From an uncultured Pelagibacteraceae bacterium (GTDB taxonomy: Bacteria > Pseudomonadota > Alphaproteobacteria > Pelagibacterales > Pelagibacteraceae): DNA of 64,000 bases. Position 1 is the first letter of the stretch, and each line of letters starts with the position of its first letter. This document shows positions 1-9,297 of this stretch, in pieces. The position numbers and the translations under genes were made by a program. The notes beneath the pieces are model-generated. The model searched no databases and had not been told where the DNA came from. It saw nothing but the letters and a program-made list of their open reading frames with translations. Where the stretch lies: NCBI GenBank assembly GCA_902614055.1, contig CACMJX010000002.1:1-64000 (forward strand), in the 5' to 3' direction.

Positions 1-345
1 CTTCTCAGCTTTTCTAAGTTTAACTTTTAGTGAACTTGGAAACTTTTCTAAATTACCTATTATTTTTAATTTAATTTTTTTTTTAATTAAGTTGTTTAAT
101 TCCTTTTCAATATATTTTTCAAGTATACTAATTAAAAATTTGATTTCAGTTTTTGGTCTTTTCCAATTTTCAGTAGAAAATGTAAATAACGTTAAATATT
201 TGATTTTTTTGGATACTGCTTCTTCAATAATATTTTCTACAACCTCTATACCTTTAGAATGACCGTAATTTCTTGATTTTTTTTTTTGAATTCCCCATCT
301 TCCATTGCCATCCATTATTATGGCTACATGTTTGGGCAAAATCAT
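1..345 (-). CDS. uppS: Undecaprenyl diphosphate synthase, N-terminal part (gene runs off the left edge)
   Basis: Minus-strand reading from ATG at 345 gives MILPKHVAIIMDGNGRWG...RNYGHSKG, with the cis-prenyltransferase signature IMDGNGRW. Sits immediately downstream of frr with a 4-bp overlap. Not in the ORF track because it has no stop inside the window. Confidence 0.93.
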   Translation of the reverse strand, partial: MILPKHVAIIMDGNGRWGIQKKKSRNYGHSKGIEVVENIIEEAVSKKIKYLTLFTFSTENWKRPKTEIKFLISILEKYIEKELNNLIKKKIKLKIIGNLEKFPSSLKVKLRKAEK

Positions 346-893
346 ATTGTCATTATTTCATTTTCTTTTGCAGTAACTCTATCACCAATAACTTTTATTT
401 GACTGTCTGTATAATCCTGAATAATTTTTTCCTTTTTTTTTACTTCATCCTCTGAAATCTCTTTATTTTTTAGAAGTTTTTTAAGCTCATCATTTGCATC
501 TCTTCTTATATTTCGTATAGATACTTTACACTTTTCACCCATAGATTTAATTATTTTCTTTATTTCAGATCTTCTTTCTTCACTAAGATCAGGGATTGGT
601 AGTCTAATTAATTGTCCATCAATCTGAGGATTTAATCCTAACTCTGATTTTTTAATTGCAGAGTCTATAAGTGCTACATTGTTTGTATCCCAAACCTGTA
701 TGTTTATACTTCTAGGTTCTGGAGTTGTAATACTACCTAATTGGTTAATTGGCATTTTTTGACCATAAACATCAACTTTTACAATATCTAACATGGCTGC
801 ATTCGCTCTTCCTGTTCTTAACGAGCTAAGTTCATTTTGAAACACTTCATATGTTTTAGACATTTTATTATTGTATTTTGACTCCTCAAACAT
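342..893 (-). CDS. frr: Ribosome recycling factor
   Basis: ORF with RRF signature (LSSLRTGRANAAMLD, RLPIPDLSEERRSEIKKI). Confidence 0.97.
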   Translation of the reverse strand: MFEESKYNNKMSKTYEVFQNELSSLRTGRANAAMLDIVKVDVYGQKMPINQLGSITTPEPRSINIQVWDTNNVALIDSAIKKSELGLNPQIDGQLIRLPIPDLSEERRSEIKKIIKSMGEKCKVSIRNIRRDANDELKKLLKNKEISEDEVKKKEKIIQDYTDSQIKVIGDRVTAKENEIMTI

Positions 894-1744
894 TATTCAC
901 CTATTTTTAACCTAATAAAATTATTAATTTGCAAATCAGAAACATCTAAGTTTTTTAAAACATCTTTAACCTTCATTTTTGGGTCCATTACCCAATTCTG
1001 AGACATTAAACTATTTTCATCTTTAAATTTATTAATTTTACCTATACTAATTTTCTTTGCTATATCTTCTGGTTTGCCAGAACTTTTTAATTCTTCTTCA
1101 ATTAAATTAACCTCTTTATTTATTATTTCTTGATCAATCAGATCTGCATTTAATGCAATTGGATTTGATGCTGCTATATGCATAGATAATTGTTTTCCAA
1201 ATAAGTCAATTTTATCAGATTTCTCACTAGTATTCAAAGATACTATTACAATTAATTTTGATACATTATCTTTAATTACGGAATGTTGATAAGCAAAATT
1301 TCTTGAATTTTCATCAGCTAAAGTTTTTACTCTTCCAATTGTTATTTTTTCACCAATTTTTGCTATTAGAGCTACTAAATTTTCATCAACAGTTTTATTA
1401 TTTTTCATAGTCGATTTTTTTAAATCTTCGATATTTGATGAATAATAATTATTTAATTCACTTAATTCTTTAACAAATTCAATAAAATCATCATTTTTTG
1501 CAACAAAATCTGTTTCACAATTCACTTCGATCAAAGACATTTTTTTTTCATCCCCAGAAATAACTAGAACTCCCTCAGTTGCACTTCTTGACATTTTTTT
1601 TGAAGCTTTAGCTATACCTTTTATTCTCAAAATTTCAGAAGCTTTATCTAAATCACCATTAGATTCTTTTAATGCAGCATTACAATCTTTAAAACCTGCG
1701 CCTGTTGATTTTCTTAATTGTTTTACTTTTTCTATGTCACTCAT
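893..1744 (-). CDS. tsf: Elongation factor Ts
   Basis: N-terminal [18 protein letters not shown] and [13 protein letters not shown] motifs. Confidence 0.98.
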   Translation of the reverse strand: MSDIEKVKQLRKSTGAGFKDCNAALKESNGDLDKASEILRIKGIAKASKKMSRSATEGVLVISGDEKKMSLIEVNCETDFVAKNDDFIEFVKELSELNNYYSSNIEDLKKSTMKNNKTVDENLVALIAKIGEKITIGRVKTLADENSRNFAYQHSVIKDNVSKLIVIVSLNTSEKSDKIDLFGKQLSMHIAASNPIALNADLIDQEIINKEVNLIEEELKSSGKPEDIAKKISIGKINKFKDENSLMSQNWVMDPKMKVKDVLKNLDVSDLQINNFIRLKIGE

Positions 1745-1772
1745 TTCATTTCCTGTAATAAAATTAATTTTT

Positions 1773-2561
1773 TTAATTAAGTTTTGTTTCTGATTTTACT
1801 TCTTTAGATTTTTCTGGGCTTGAGTTTTCAATTTTTAAAGCCTCTGTATCTTTATCACTAGAAATATTTTGTGGTGCTTCCTTTTTAGCATTTAGAATTG
1901 TTTCTTTTAAAAGTGAGCAATACAAATCAATAGATCTTCTAGCATCATCATTTCCAGGAATAGGAAAATCAATACCATCAGGATTAGAATTTGTATCTAA
2001 AATTGCAACTATTGGAATACCTAATTTAATAGACTCTTTAATTGCTAAAGATTCATAATTTGTATCAATTATGAATACCAGATCAGGTATCTTTTTCATT
2101 GCTGATATTCCACCAAGTGATCTTTGCAGTTTATCTCTCTGGCCACTCATTTTTAATAATTCTTTTTTGGTAAAGCCTCTATTCTCTGATTTTAAATCAG
2201 ATTCTATTTTATCAAGTTTTTTTATTGAGTTAGATATTGTTCCCCAATTTGTAAGCATTCCACCTAGCCATCTATAATTAACAAAATATTGATCTGTCTC
2301 ATTTGCAAGTTCTGCTATTGCTTCCGATGCTTGTTTTTTTGTTGATATAAATAATATTTTCCCACCTGATGAGATTGTTGAATAGACTTTTTCTAAAGCT
2401 ACTTTAGCAAGCTCTAGGGTTTGTGTTAAATCTATTATATGAATTGAGTCTCTTTTCCCAAAAATAAACTTTTTCATTTTTGGATTCCATCTTAAAGTTT
2501 TATGGCCTAAATGAACGCCAGCCTCTAATAATTGTTCTATTGTTAAATTTGGTATTTTCAT
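1773..2561 (-). CDS. rpsB: 30S ribosomal protein S2
   Basis: [41 protein letters not shown] motifs; followed by tsf. Confidence 0.98.
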   Translation of the reverse strand: MKIPNLTIEQLLEAGVHLGHKTLRWNPKMKKFIFGKRDSIHIIDLTQTLELAKVALEKVYSTISSGGKILFISTKKQASEAIAELANETDQYFVNYRWLGGMLTNWGTISNSIKKLDKIESDLKSENRGFTKKELLKMSGQRDKLQRSLGGISAMKKIPDLVFIIDTNYESLAIKESIKLGIPIVAILDTNSNPDGIDFPIPGNDDARRSIDLYCSLLKETILNAKKEAPQNISSDKDTEALKIENSSPEKSKEVKSETKLN

Positions 2562-2632
2562 ATTTATTCCCGGTTATGCCACCACAATTACTGCCTAAAA
2601 AGGACCGGAGGTATAAAACCAGAAATTGTGTG
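2562..2632 (-). ncRNA. Putative structured rpsB mRNA leader (stem plus possible pseudoknot)
   Basis: On the minus strand CACAATT (2630-2624) pairs with AATTGTG (2589-2583). CCGGT inside that loop (2608-2604) is complementary to ACCGG (2574-2570), about 8 nt upstream of the ATG. Consistent with an autoregulatory S2 leader. Confidence 0.6.
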
Positions 2633-2685
2633 CGTATTAATTTATGGAACTATTTACAAAAAAAAGAAGAAAAAACAAGTTTTTT

Positions 2686-5600
2686 TTAAATAACATCAAT
2701 ATTTTCCTCATTTCTCATTAAATTAAGCATTTTATGATCTATTTTTCTGTTTTCACTCAATTGAAAAGACATCCTTTTTTTATCAGCTTTAACGTCGATT
2801 ATCACTTTAGTCTTGCCAGGTTCTAAACAAAATTTATTAATTTTTGCTAAATCATCTATGTTCTTGATTTCTATTTTTACTTCATCTATTGGTTTATCAA
2901 TCACCTCTTTCATAGAAATAATTTTTCTTATATTAATTTTCTTTTGTATTTTGCTTTCATCCACATAGTTTTTAACTAAAGTTATCATAACAGAATTACC
3001 TTCCATAAGTATTTCTCTATTGTTTTCAAAAACTTCTGAAAATACAAACAATTCAAAAACACTAGATAAATCAGAAAATTTAATTATTGCATAAGAAGTC
3101 CCTTTTTGTGTTTTTTTTTCTTGAACCTTTAGTATTGTGGATGAAATATTTGAACTTAAAATATTTTCATTTGAATTAAATTCCTCATAATCAATAATAT
3201 TATATTGATTAAAAAGTGATTTATACTGATTTAGAGGATGGTCAGAAATAAAGAAACCCAACGTTTCAAATTCTTTGGATAATTTAAAATCTACATTCCA
3301 ATCTTCAACGATATCTAAATAAGCTTCATCGTTATCTTCTTGAAATAAATCAATTTGGTTTGCAGAATTATTTTCAAAAATGTTTTTTGATTTTAAAATA
3401 ATATTAGGTATTGAATTGTATAAAGAGTGTCTATTCTTATACAAATTATCAAAAGCTCCTGCTTTTACAAGACCTTCTAACTGTAATTTATTTATGTATT
3501 TTGGGTTAACACGATTTATAAAGTCTGTTAGATCTTTAAACACTCCATTTTTATTTCTCTCTTCTACAATTTTTGAAATTGCTTCAAATCCAACACTTTT
3601 AATTGCACCAAGTGCGTAAAGAAAATTTTTCCCATCAGAGCAGAAGTCTGCATAGCATTTATTAATATCTGGACGAATTATATTTATGCCCAATCTTTTA
3701 AGTTCTTCATAAAATTCACTTAATTTTTTTTGGTTTGAAAGCTCCATCGACATTGAGGCAGCAAAAAATTCATGTGGATAGTATGTTTTTAAAAATGCAG
3801 TCTGATATGCTATTATTGCGTATGCAGCTGCATGGCTTTTATTAAATCCATATTCAGCAAATGGTTCAATTTTTAAAAAAATTCCTGCTGCAATCTCTTT
3901 GCTAATTCCATTATTATGAGCTCCCTCAACAAACCTTTCTTTTTGTTTTTCAAGCTCTGCTCTCTTTTTTTTACCCATGGCTCTTCTTAATATGTCTGCT
4001 TCACCTGCGGTAAATCCCGATAATACTTGAGCAATTTGCATAACTTGCTCTTGATAAATAATCACACCATAAGTTGGTTTTAAAATTTCCTCCAACTTAG
4101 GATGTAAATAATCAGGCTCTCTCTTCCCATGTTTGCAATCGTTATAAATTGGGATATTACTCATAGGTCCAGGTCTATATAAAGCAACTAAGGCAATAAT
4201 ATCTTCCAAATGATTAGGCTTCATGTTTATTAGAGCATCTTTCATTCCAGAACTCTCTAATTGAAATAATCCAACAGTTTTACCACTTGATAAAAGGTCA
4301 AATACTTTTTGATCTTCGTAATTAATAGTTTCAATTTTAAAATTTGGGTGATTTTTTTTTACAAGTTTTTGAGTATTGTTAATTACTGTCAACGTTTTTA
4401 AGCCCAAAAAGTCAAATTTAACTAATCCCGCATTTTCTGCTGAATACATGTCAAATTGCGTAGAAGGTAGTAATAAATCCGCAGAAGAATCCTTGTACAA
4501 AGGTACGGTTTCTGTAAGTTTTTTGTCAGCTATAACAACACCAGCTGCGTGAGTTGCAACATTCCTATTTAGACCTTCAAGCTTTAATGAAAGCTCAATT
4601 AGACGACTAACTCTTTTGTCCTCATTAATTAATTTTTGTAATCTTGGTTCCACATTGATACTTTCTTGCAAGGTTAATGGCCTAGATGGATCAAAAGGTA
4701 TCATTTTACAGATGCTATCTATAAAACCATATGGAATTCCTAATACACGGCCGACATCCCTTATGACCATTCTAGCCTTAAGTTTCCCAAATGTTATAAT
4801 GTGAGCGACACTATCTTTATATTTAGTTGTCAAATATTTGAAAACTTGGTCTCTTCTTTCCTCACAAAAATCAATATCAAAATCAGGCATAGAAATCCTA
4901 TCAGGGTTTAAAAATCTTTCAAAAATTAAATTGAATTTTATTGGATCAACATCTGTTATAGATAAACACCATGCGACTAACGAACCTGCTCCAGATCCTC
5001 TTCCAGGACCAACTGGTATATTATTATCTTTTGCCCACCTTATATAGTCTGAAACAATTAAGAAATATCCTGAATAATTCATTTCAGTTATTATTTTTAT
5101 CTCATGATTTAACCGATCTTTATAAGTTTCTTTAATTTTAATGTTATTTGATATTTTTTTCATGAGCTCTCGATCGGTTTTAAATTTTTTCTCCAGGCCA
5201 TTAAATGAATCTTTTTTTAAGTTATCATCAATACTTTCTAAATTTGTAGTAATGCTAGGTAGTATAGGTTTTGAAGGTATAGGTCTAAAATCACATCTAT
5301 AAGGTAAATTATAATTATTTTCTAATGCCTCAGGAAGATCTTCAAAAATCTCAGACATTTCAGATGACGATTTAAAGTAATGATTATTTGTTAGTTTAGA
5401 TCTTTTTTGATCATTAATATAAGTTTTGTGACCTATGCACATTAAAGCATCGTGCGCTTCATGCATTTCCTTATCCAAATAGTAAACTTCATTAGTTGCT
5501 ATGATTGGTATTTCATATTTTTTTGATAGATTAAGATTGAAAATTTCAAATTCTTTTTCATTCTTGTCTCCATGTCTTTGAATTTCTAAATAAAAATTTT

Positions 5601-6114
5601 CTTTAAAATTTTTTTTTAATAGTATTATTAATTCACCTAACTCATCTACTAATCCTTTATTAAAAATACTACCAATCAAATTACTTACTGATCCAGAAAG
5701 AACAATTATCCCCTCACTATATTTTATTAAATCATCAATCAAACAATGTGGCTGATCATTGTCAGTATTTCCTAAATAAGCTTTTGAAGACAGTTCAATT
5801 ATATTTTTATAACCTACATAATTTTTGGCGATAAGTGGTATAAGTCCATAAGTATTTTTAAATCTAAATTGAATTTGTGAGCCTATTATTGGTTGTGTTC
5901 CAACAGATGAAATATTTTCAGAAAACTCTAACGCACCTGATAGATTATAAGTATCACTTAAACCAACTGATTGTATCTTATTTTTCTTACAATACTCTTT
6001 TAGACTTTCAATTTTTAATGCACCTTCACAAATTGAATATTGAGAGTGAATTTTAATTTGATTAAAAGTTTTTTTTTTAGATTGCAGCATGGATAATTTG
6101 TATATTACCATCAT
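2686..6114 (-). CDS. dnaE: DNA polymerase III alpha subunit (start may be Met at ~6090)
   Basis: PHP N-terminus; GPGRGSGAGSLVAWCL, MPDFDIDFCEERRD and YGFNKSHAAAYA motifs; 1142 aa. Confidence 0.98.
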   Translation of the reverse strand: MMVIYKLSMLQSKKKTFNQIKIHSQYSICEGALKIESLKEYCKKNKIQSVGLSDTYNLSGALEFSENISSVGTQPIIGSQIQFRFKNTYGLIPLIAKNYVGYKNIIELSSKAYLGNTDNDQPHCLIDDLIKYSEGIIVLSGSVSNLIGSIFNKGLVDELGELIILLKKNFKENFYLEIQRHGDKNEKEFEIFNLNLSKKYEIPIIATNEVYYLDKEMHEAHDALMCIGHKTYINDQKRSKLTNNHYFKSSSEMSEIFEDLPEALENNYNLPYRCDFRPIPSKPILPSITTNLESIDDNLKKDSFNGLEKKFKTDRELMKKISNNIKIKETYKDRLNHEIKIITEMNYSGYFLIVSDYIRWAKDNNIPVGPGRGSGAGSLVAWCLSITDVDPIKFNLIFERFLNPDRISMPDFDIDFCEERRDQVFKYLTTKYKDSVAHIITFGKLKARMVIRDVGRVLGIPYGFIDSICKMIPFDPSRPLTLQESINVEPRLQKLINEDKRVSRLIELSLKLEGLNRNVATHAAGVVIADKKLTETVPLYKDSSADLLLPSTQFDMYSAENAGLVKFDFLGLKTLTVINNTQKLVKKNHPNFKIETINYEDQKVFDLLSSGKTVGLFQLESSGMKDALINMKPNHLEDIIALVALYRPGPMSNIPIYNDCKHGKREPDYLHPKLEEILKPTYGVIIYQEQVMQIAQVLSGFTAGEADILRRAMGKKKRAELEKQKERFVEGAHNNGISKEIAAGIFLKIEPFAEYGFNKSHAAAYAIIAYQTAFLKTYYPHEFFAASMSMELSNQKKLSEFYEELKRLGINIIRPDINKCYADFCSDGKNFLYALGAIKSVGFEAISKIVEERNKNGVFKDLTDFINRVNPKYINKLQLEGLVKAGAFDNLYKNRHSLYNSIPNIILKSKNIFENNSANQIDLFQEDNDEAYLDIVEDWNVDFKLSKEFETLGFFISDHPLNQYKSLFNQYNIIDYEEFNSNENILSSNISSTILKVQEKKTQKGTSYAIIKFSDLSSVFELFVFSEVFENNREILMEGNSVMITLVKNYVDESKIQKKINIRKIISMKEVIDKPIDEVKIEIKNIDDLAKINKFCLEPGKTKVIIDVKADKKRMSFQLSENRKIDHKMLNLMRNEENIDVI

Positions 6115-6760
6115 TCATCATAATTTTACAATCTGCCATATTTGCAAAATATGTATTGTGAGTTGCAAAAATTATGATCCTATTTTTATTTTTTAAATTA
6201 AATAGTATCTTAAAGATAAGTTTTGCGTTATCAGAATCTAGACTCCCAGTTGGTTCATCAGCTAATATTATATCAGGGTTATTAATTAATGCCCTAGCTA
6301 TAGCAATACGCTGATTTTCACCACCAGATAATTCATTTGGAAAATGGTTTATCCTAGATGACATGCCTACATTTTTTATTAATTTTTTTGCAAGTTCTAT
6401 GGATTTATGTTTTTCTTTAGAAACTAATAAGTTAGGCAAGTAAACATTTTCTAAAGCTGTAAAATCTGACAATAAGTTTTTGTCTTGGTAAATAACTCCT
6501 ATTTTCTTTGCTCTAATTAAATCATTTTGAATCTTATTGTTTGTCTTAATTTTATTTTTACTAATTTCTATTGAGCCCGATGTAGGGTTATCGATTAATG
6601 ATAATAAGTTGAGTAATGTTGATTTTCCTGATCCTGAAGGACCCATAATAGAATATGTTTTTCCAGGTTCAAAATTAAATGTAATATCATTTAAAACTTT
6701 AATAGATTTATTTTTCTCATATTTTTTGGTTAGGTTTTTAATTTTAATATAATTATTCAT
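6077..6760 (-). CDS. lolD: Lipoprotein-releasing ABC transporter ATP-binding protein
   Basis: Walker A GPSGSGKST, LSGGENQRIAIARAL signature, Walker B IILADEPTGSLD; next to lolC/E. Confidence 0.9.
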   Translation of the reverse strand: MNNYIKIKNLTKKYEKNKSIKVLNDITFNFEPGKTYSIMGPSGSGKSTLLNLLSLIDNPTSGSIEISKNKIKTNNKIQNDLIRAKKIGVIYQDKNLLSDFTALENVYLPNLLVSKEKHKSIELAKKLIKNVGMSSRINHFPNELSGGENQRIAIARALINNPDIILADEPTGSLDSDNAKLIFKILFNLKNKNRIIIFATHNTYFANMADCKIMMNDGNIQIIHAAI

Positions 6761-7964
6761 ATTTAAGAGTTTTAATTGTATCTAAAGAAGATGCCTTCGA
6801 AGCGGGATATATTGATACTAAAATTGTTGCAATTATTGAACAAAGAGAGATTATTATTATTGAATTTATATTTATTTCGGACGGCATAGAATTTAAAATA
6901 TAAATATCTTCTGGGAAAAGAGAAATGCCAAATATATTTGAGATAAATTGTCTAATATTCTCAACATAAATAGAAAAAAGGGTTCCAACAACCACACCAA
7001 ATAATGTCGCTGATGTTCCTATAGAAAAACCCACTAAAAAAAAGATTTTTTTTATCGATTTGTTAGAGACCCCAATTGATTTTAGGATACCTATATCTCT
7101 AGTTTTGTTTTTAACTAAAATTGTTAGTCCAGATATTATATTAAAAGCTGCAACAATAATTATCAAAAAAAGAATTATAAACATTACATTTCTTTCTACT
7201 TTCAGGGCTGAAAATAATGATTTATTCATATCTGACCAGGTATAGACTAATGCGTCTGGAAACATGATTTTTAAATTTTTTTTATAAATTTCTATATTTT
7301 TTGGATCTTTGAAATAAAATTCTATGAATCTATCTTCTTTACTTTTATTAAAAAAACTCTCAAGCATCTCTAAATTTATATATGCGATATTTTCATTAAA
7401 GTCAGATAACCCGCTATCAAAAATTGAAACTATCTTAAAGTTTTCTTGTTTAGGAAGTGTGCCCACTAAAGTTTGAATTCCTACAGGAGACATTACTGTA
7501 ATTGTATCACCAATATCAACATTTAAATTAAAGCTCAATTCTTTACCAATTGAAATAGCATTATTATTTAAGTTTTTTGATCCAAAATATTCCTTATTAT
7601 TTACTATTTGAAGGTTTCTGAAATCTGTTTCTAAATATCCTTTTAAGAATACTCCCTTCGTAACATCTTTATTCAATATTACTGCTTCTCCATCATTTGA
7701 AACTATATTTTTTGCCGTATCAAAATCTTTAATATATTCCTGTAATTTATTTACTGGTTGAACTACTGCATGAGCATTAAAACCTACAATTTTAGATATT
7801 AATTCAGTTCTAAAGCCATTCATTACTGACATAACAATGATTAGAACTGCAACCCCTAATGAAATTCCGATAAAAGAAAAAATTGAAATGATATTTAAAA
7901 AACCATCATTTTTTCGTGTTTTTAAAAATCTAAATGTAACTTCTCTTTCTAACTGTGAGATCAA
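6753..7964 (-). CDS. lolC: Lipoprotein-releasing ABC transporter permease (LolC/LolE family)
   Basis: N-terminal EREVTFRFLKTRKNDGFLNIISIFSFIGISLGVAVLIIVMSVMNGFRTEL; C-terminal FtsX-like transmembrane region. Confidence 0.9.
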   Translation of the reverse strand: MISQLEREVTFRFLKTRKNDGFLNIISIFSFIGISLGVAVLIIVMSVMNGFRTELISKIVGFNAHAVVQPVNKLQEYIKDFDTAKNIVSNDGEAVILNKDVTKGVFLKGYLETDFRNLQIVNNKEYFGSKNLNNNAISIGKELSFNLNVDIGDTITVMSPVGIQTLVGTLPKQENFKIVSIFDSGLSDFNENIAYINLEMLESFFNKSKEDRFIEFYFKDPKNIEIYKKNLKIMFPDALVYTWSDMNKSLFSALKVERNVMFIILFLIIIVAAFNIISGLTILVKNKTRDIGILKSIGVSNKSIKKIFFLVGFSIGTSATLFGVVVGTLFSIYVENIRQFISNIFGISLFPEDIYILNSMPSEININSIIIISLCSIIATILVSIYPASKASSLDTIKTLKYE

Positions 7965-9289
7965 TTTGATTTAGCTTTTAAGATTTGTGATGCAGCTTCT
8001 TCGATACTTAATTTTTGAGTTTCTTCATTAATTTCTTTAAACTCAAATAAGTCTCCCTCAGTTTTATTTCCCAAAATCAACTGATACGGAATACCAATTA
8101 AATTAAATTTTCTAATTTTTGCTGAAATATTTTCATCAGTATCATCTATGATAGCATGTATATTTTGAGACTTAAAATATTCAAATATTTTATTTGATTT
8201 TTCTAAGTTTGTTGTCTCATTCTTTTTAATCATTGGAATTATTGCACAGTGATAAGGAGCAACTGATATGGGCCATTTCATTATTTCTTCTTTATCGTTG
8301 TATTTAGCCTCAATTATGGCACCTACCAGTCTTGATACACCTATTCCATAAGATCCCATTTTAACAAATTCCTTTGTTCCATTATAATCTACTGCAGCAT
8401 TCATTGGTTTTGAATATTTATCTCCAAAATAGAATATGTGACCTACCTCAATTCCTTTTGTATTTACCCTAAATTCCTCTGGAACTACTTTTTCAAATTC
8501 TTTCTGGTCAAATTTTTCATCTGTAACAGAATAAAATTTTTCATATTGCTGTCGTAAATCAGTAAGCGGATTTTTTTCTAATAAAGTAGATGAACTATTC
8601 ACATCAAATATTCTTTTGTCTGTGTAAATTTTACTTTCCCCAGTATCAGCAAGAATTATAAACTCATGGGAAAGATTTCCACCAATAGGTCCTGTATCTG
8701 CTGCCATGGGTATTGCTGATAAATTTAATCTTTTAAAAGTTCTTAAATAGGAGAGAAAAAATTTATTGTATGAAAATAGAGCTTCATCATCATTAATATC
8801 GAATGAGTAAGCATCTTTCATATAAAATTCTCTGCATCTCATAATTCCAAATCTTGGTCTTAATTCATCTCTAAATTTCCATTGAATATGATATAATAGT
8901 TGCGGTAGTGATTTATATGATTTAATACTTGATCTAAATATTTCTGTTATTAATTCTTCATTTGTAGGTCCATATAACATTTCTCTATTTTGACGATCTT
9001 TAATACGCAACATCTCTTCTCCATAATCATCATATCTTCCACTTTCTTTCCAAATTTCTGATGACTGAATTGTTGGCATTAAAATTTCTTGAACACCAAT
9101 TCTATCCTGCTCCTCTCTAACAATTTGCTCTATTTTTTTCATAACTTTGAAACCAAGTGGTAACCATGAATAGATACCAGCTGATGATTGCTTAATCATT
9201 CCAACTCTTAACATAAGTTGGTGAGATTTAATTTTTGCTTCTGTAGGATTATTTTTAAGAATTGGTACAAATGATTTTGAAAAATACAT
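7961..9289 (-). CDS. proS: Prolyl-tRNA synthetase, short form without insertion domain (ORF track start at 9367 is probably too long)
   Basis: Class II motifs; PLGFKVMKKIEQIVREEQDRIGVQEILMP; MYFSKSFVPILKNNPTEAK is a typical ProRS start. The trimmed start removes a 70-bp overlap with rnj. Confidence 0.93.
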   Translation of the reverse strand: MYFSKSFVPILKNNPTEAKIKSHQLMLRVGMIKQSSAGIYSWLPLGFKVMKKIEQIVREEQDRIGVQEILMPTIQSSEIWKESGRYDDYGEEMLRIKDRQNREMLYGPTNEELITEIFRSSIKSYKSLPQLLYHIQWKFRDELRPRFGIMRCREFYMKDAYSFDINDDEALFSYNKFFLSYLRTFKRLNLSAIPMAADTGPIGGNLSHEFIILADTGESKIYTDKRIFDVNSSSTLLEKNPLTDLRQQYEKFYSVTDEKFDQKEFEKVVPEEFRVNTKGIEVGHIFYFGDKYSKPMNAAVDYNGTKEFVKMGSYGIGVSRLVGAIIEAKYNDKEEIMKWPISVAPYHCAIIPMIKKNETTNLEKSNKIFEYFKSQNIHAIIDDTDENISAKIRKFNLIGIPYQLILGNKTEGDLFEFKEINEETQKLSIEEAASQILKAKSN

Positions 9290-9297
9290 TTTATTAT

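Noticed and set aside
273-455. + strand 60-aa ORF and many similar antisense ORFs over core genes (e.g. 2071-2277, 3380-3619, 13874-14083, 26889-27185, 42900-43250, 46518-47018)
   Set aside because: All lie antisense inside strongly supported coding genes and show low-complexity translations; they are by-products of AT-rich reverse complements.
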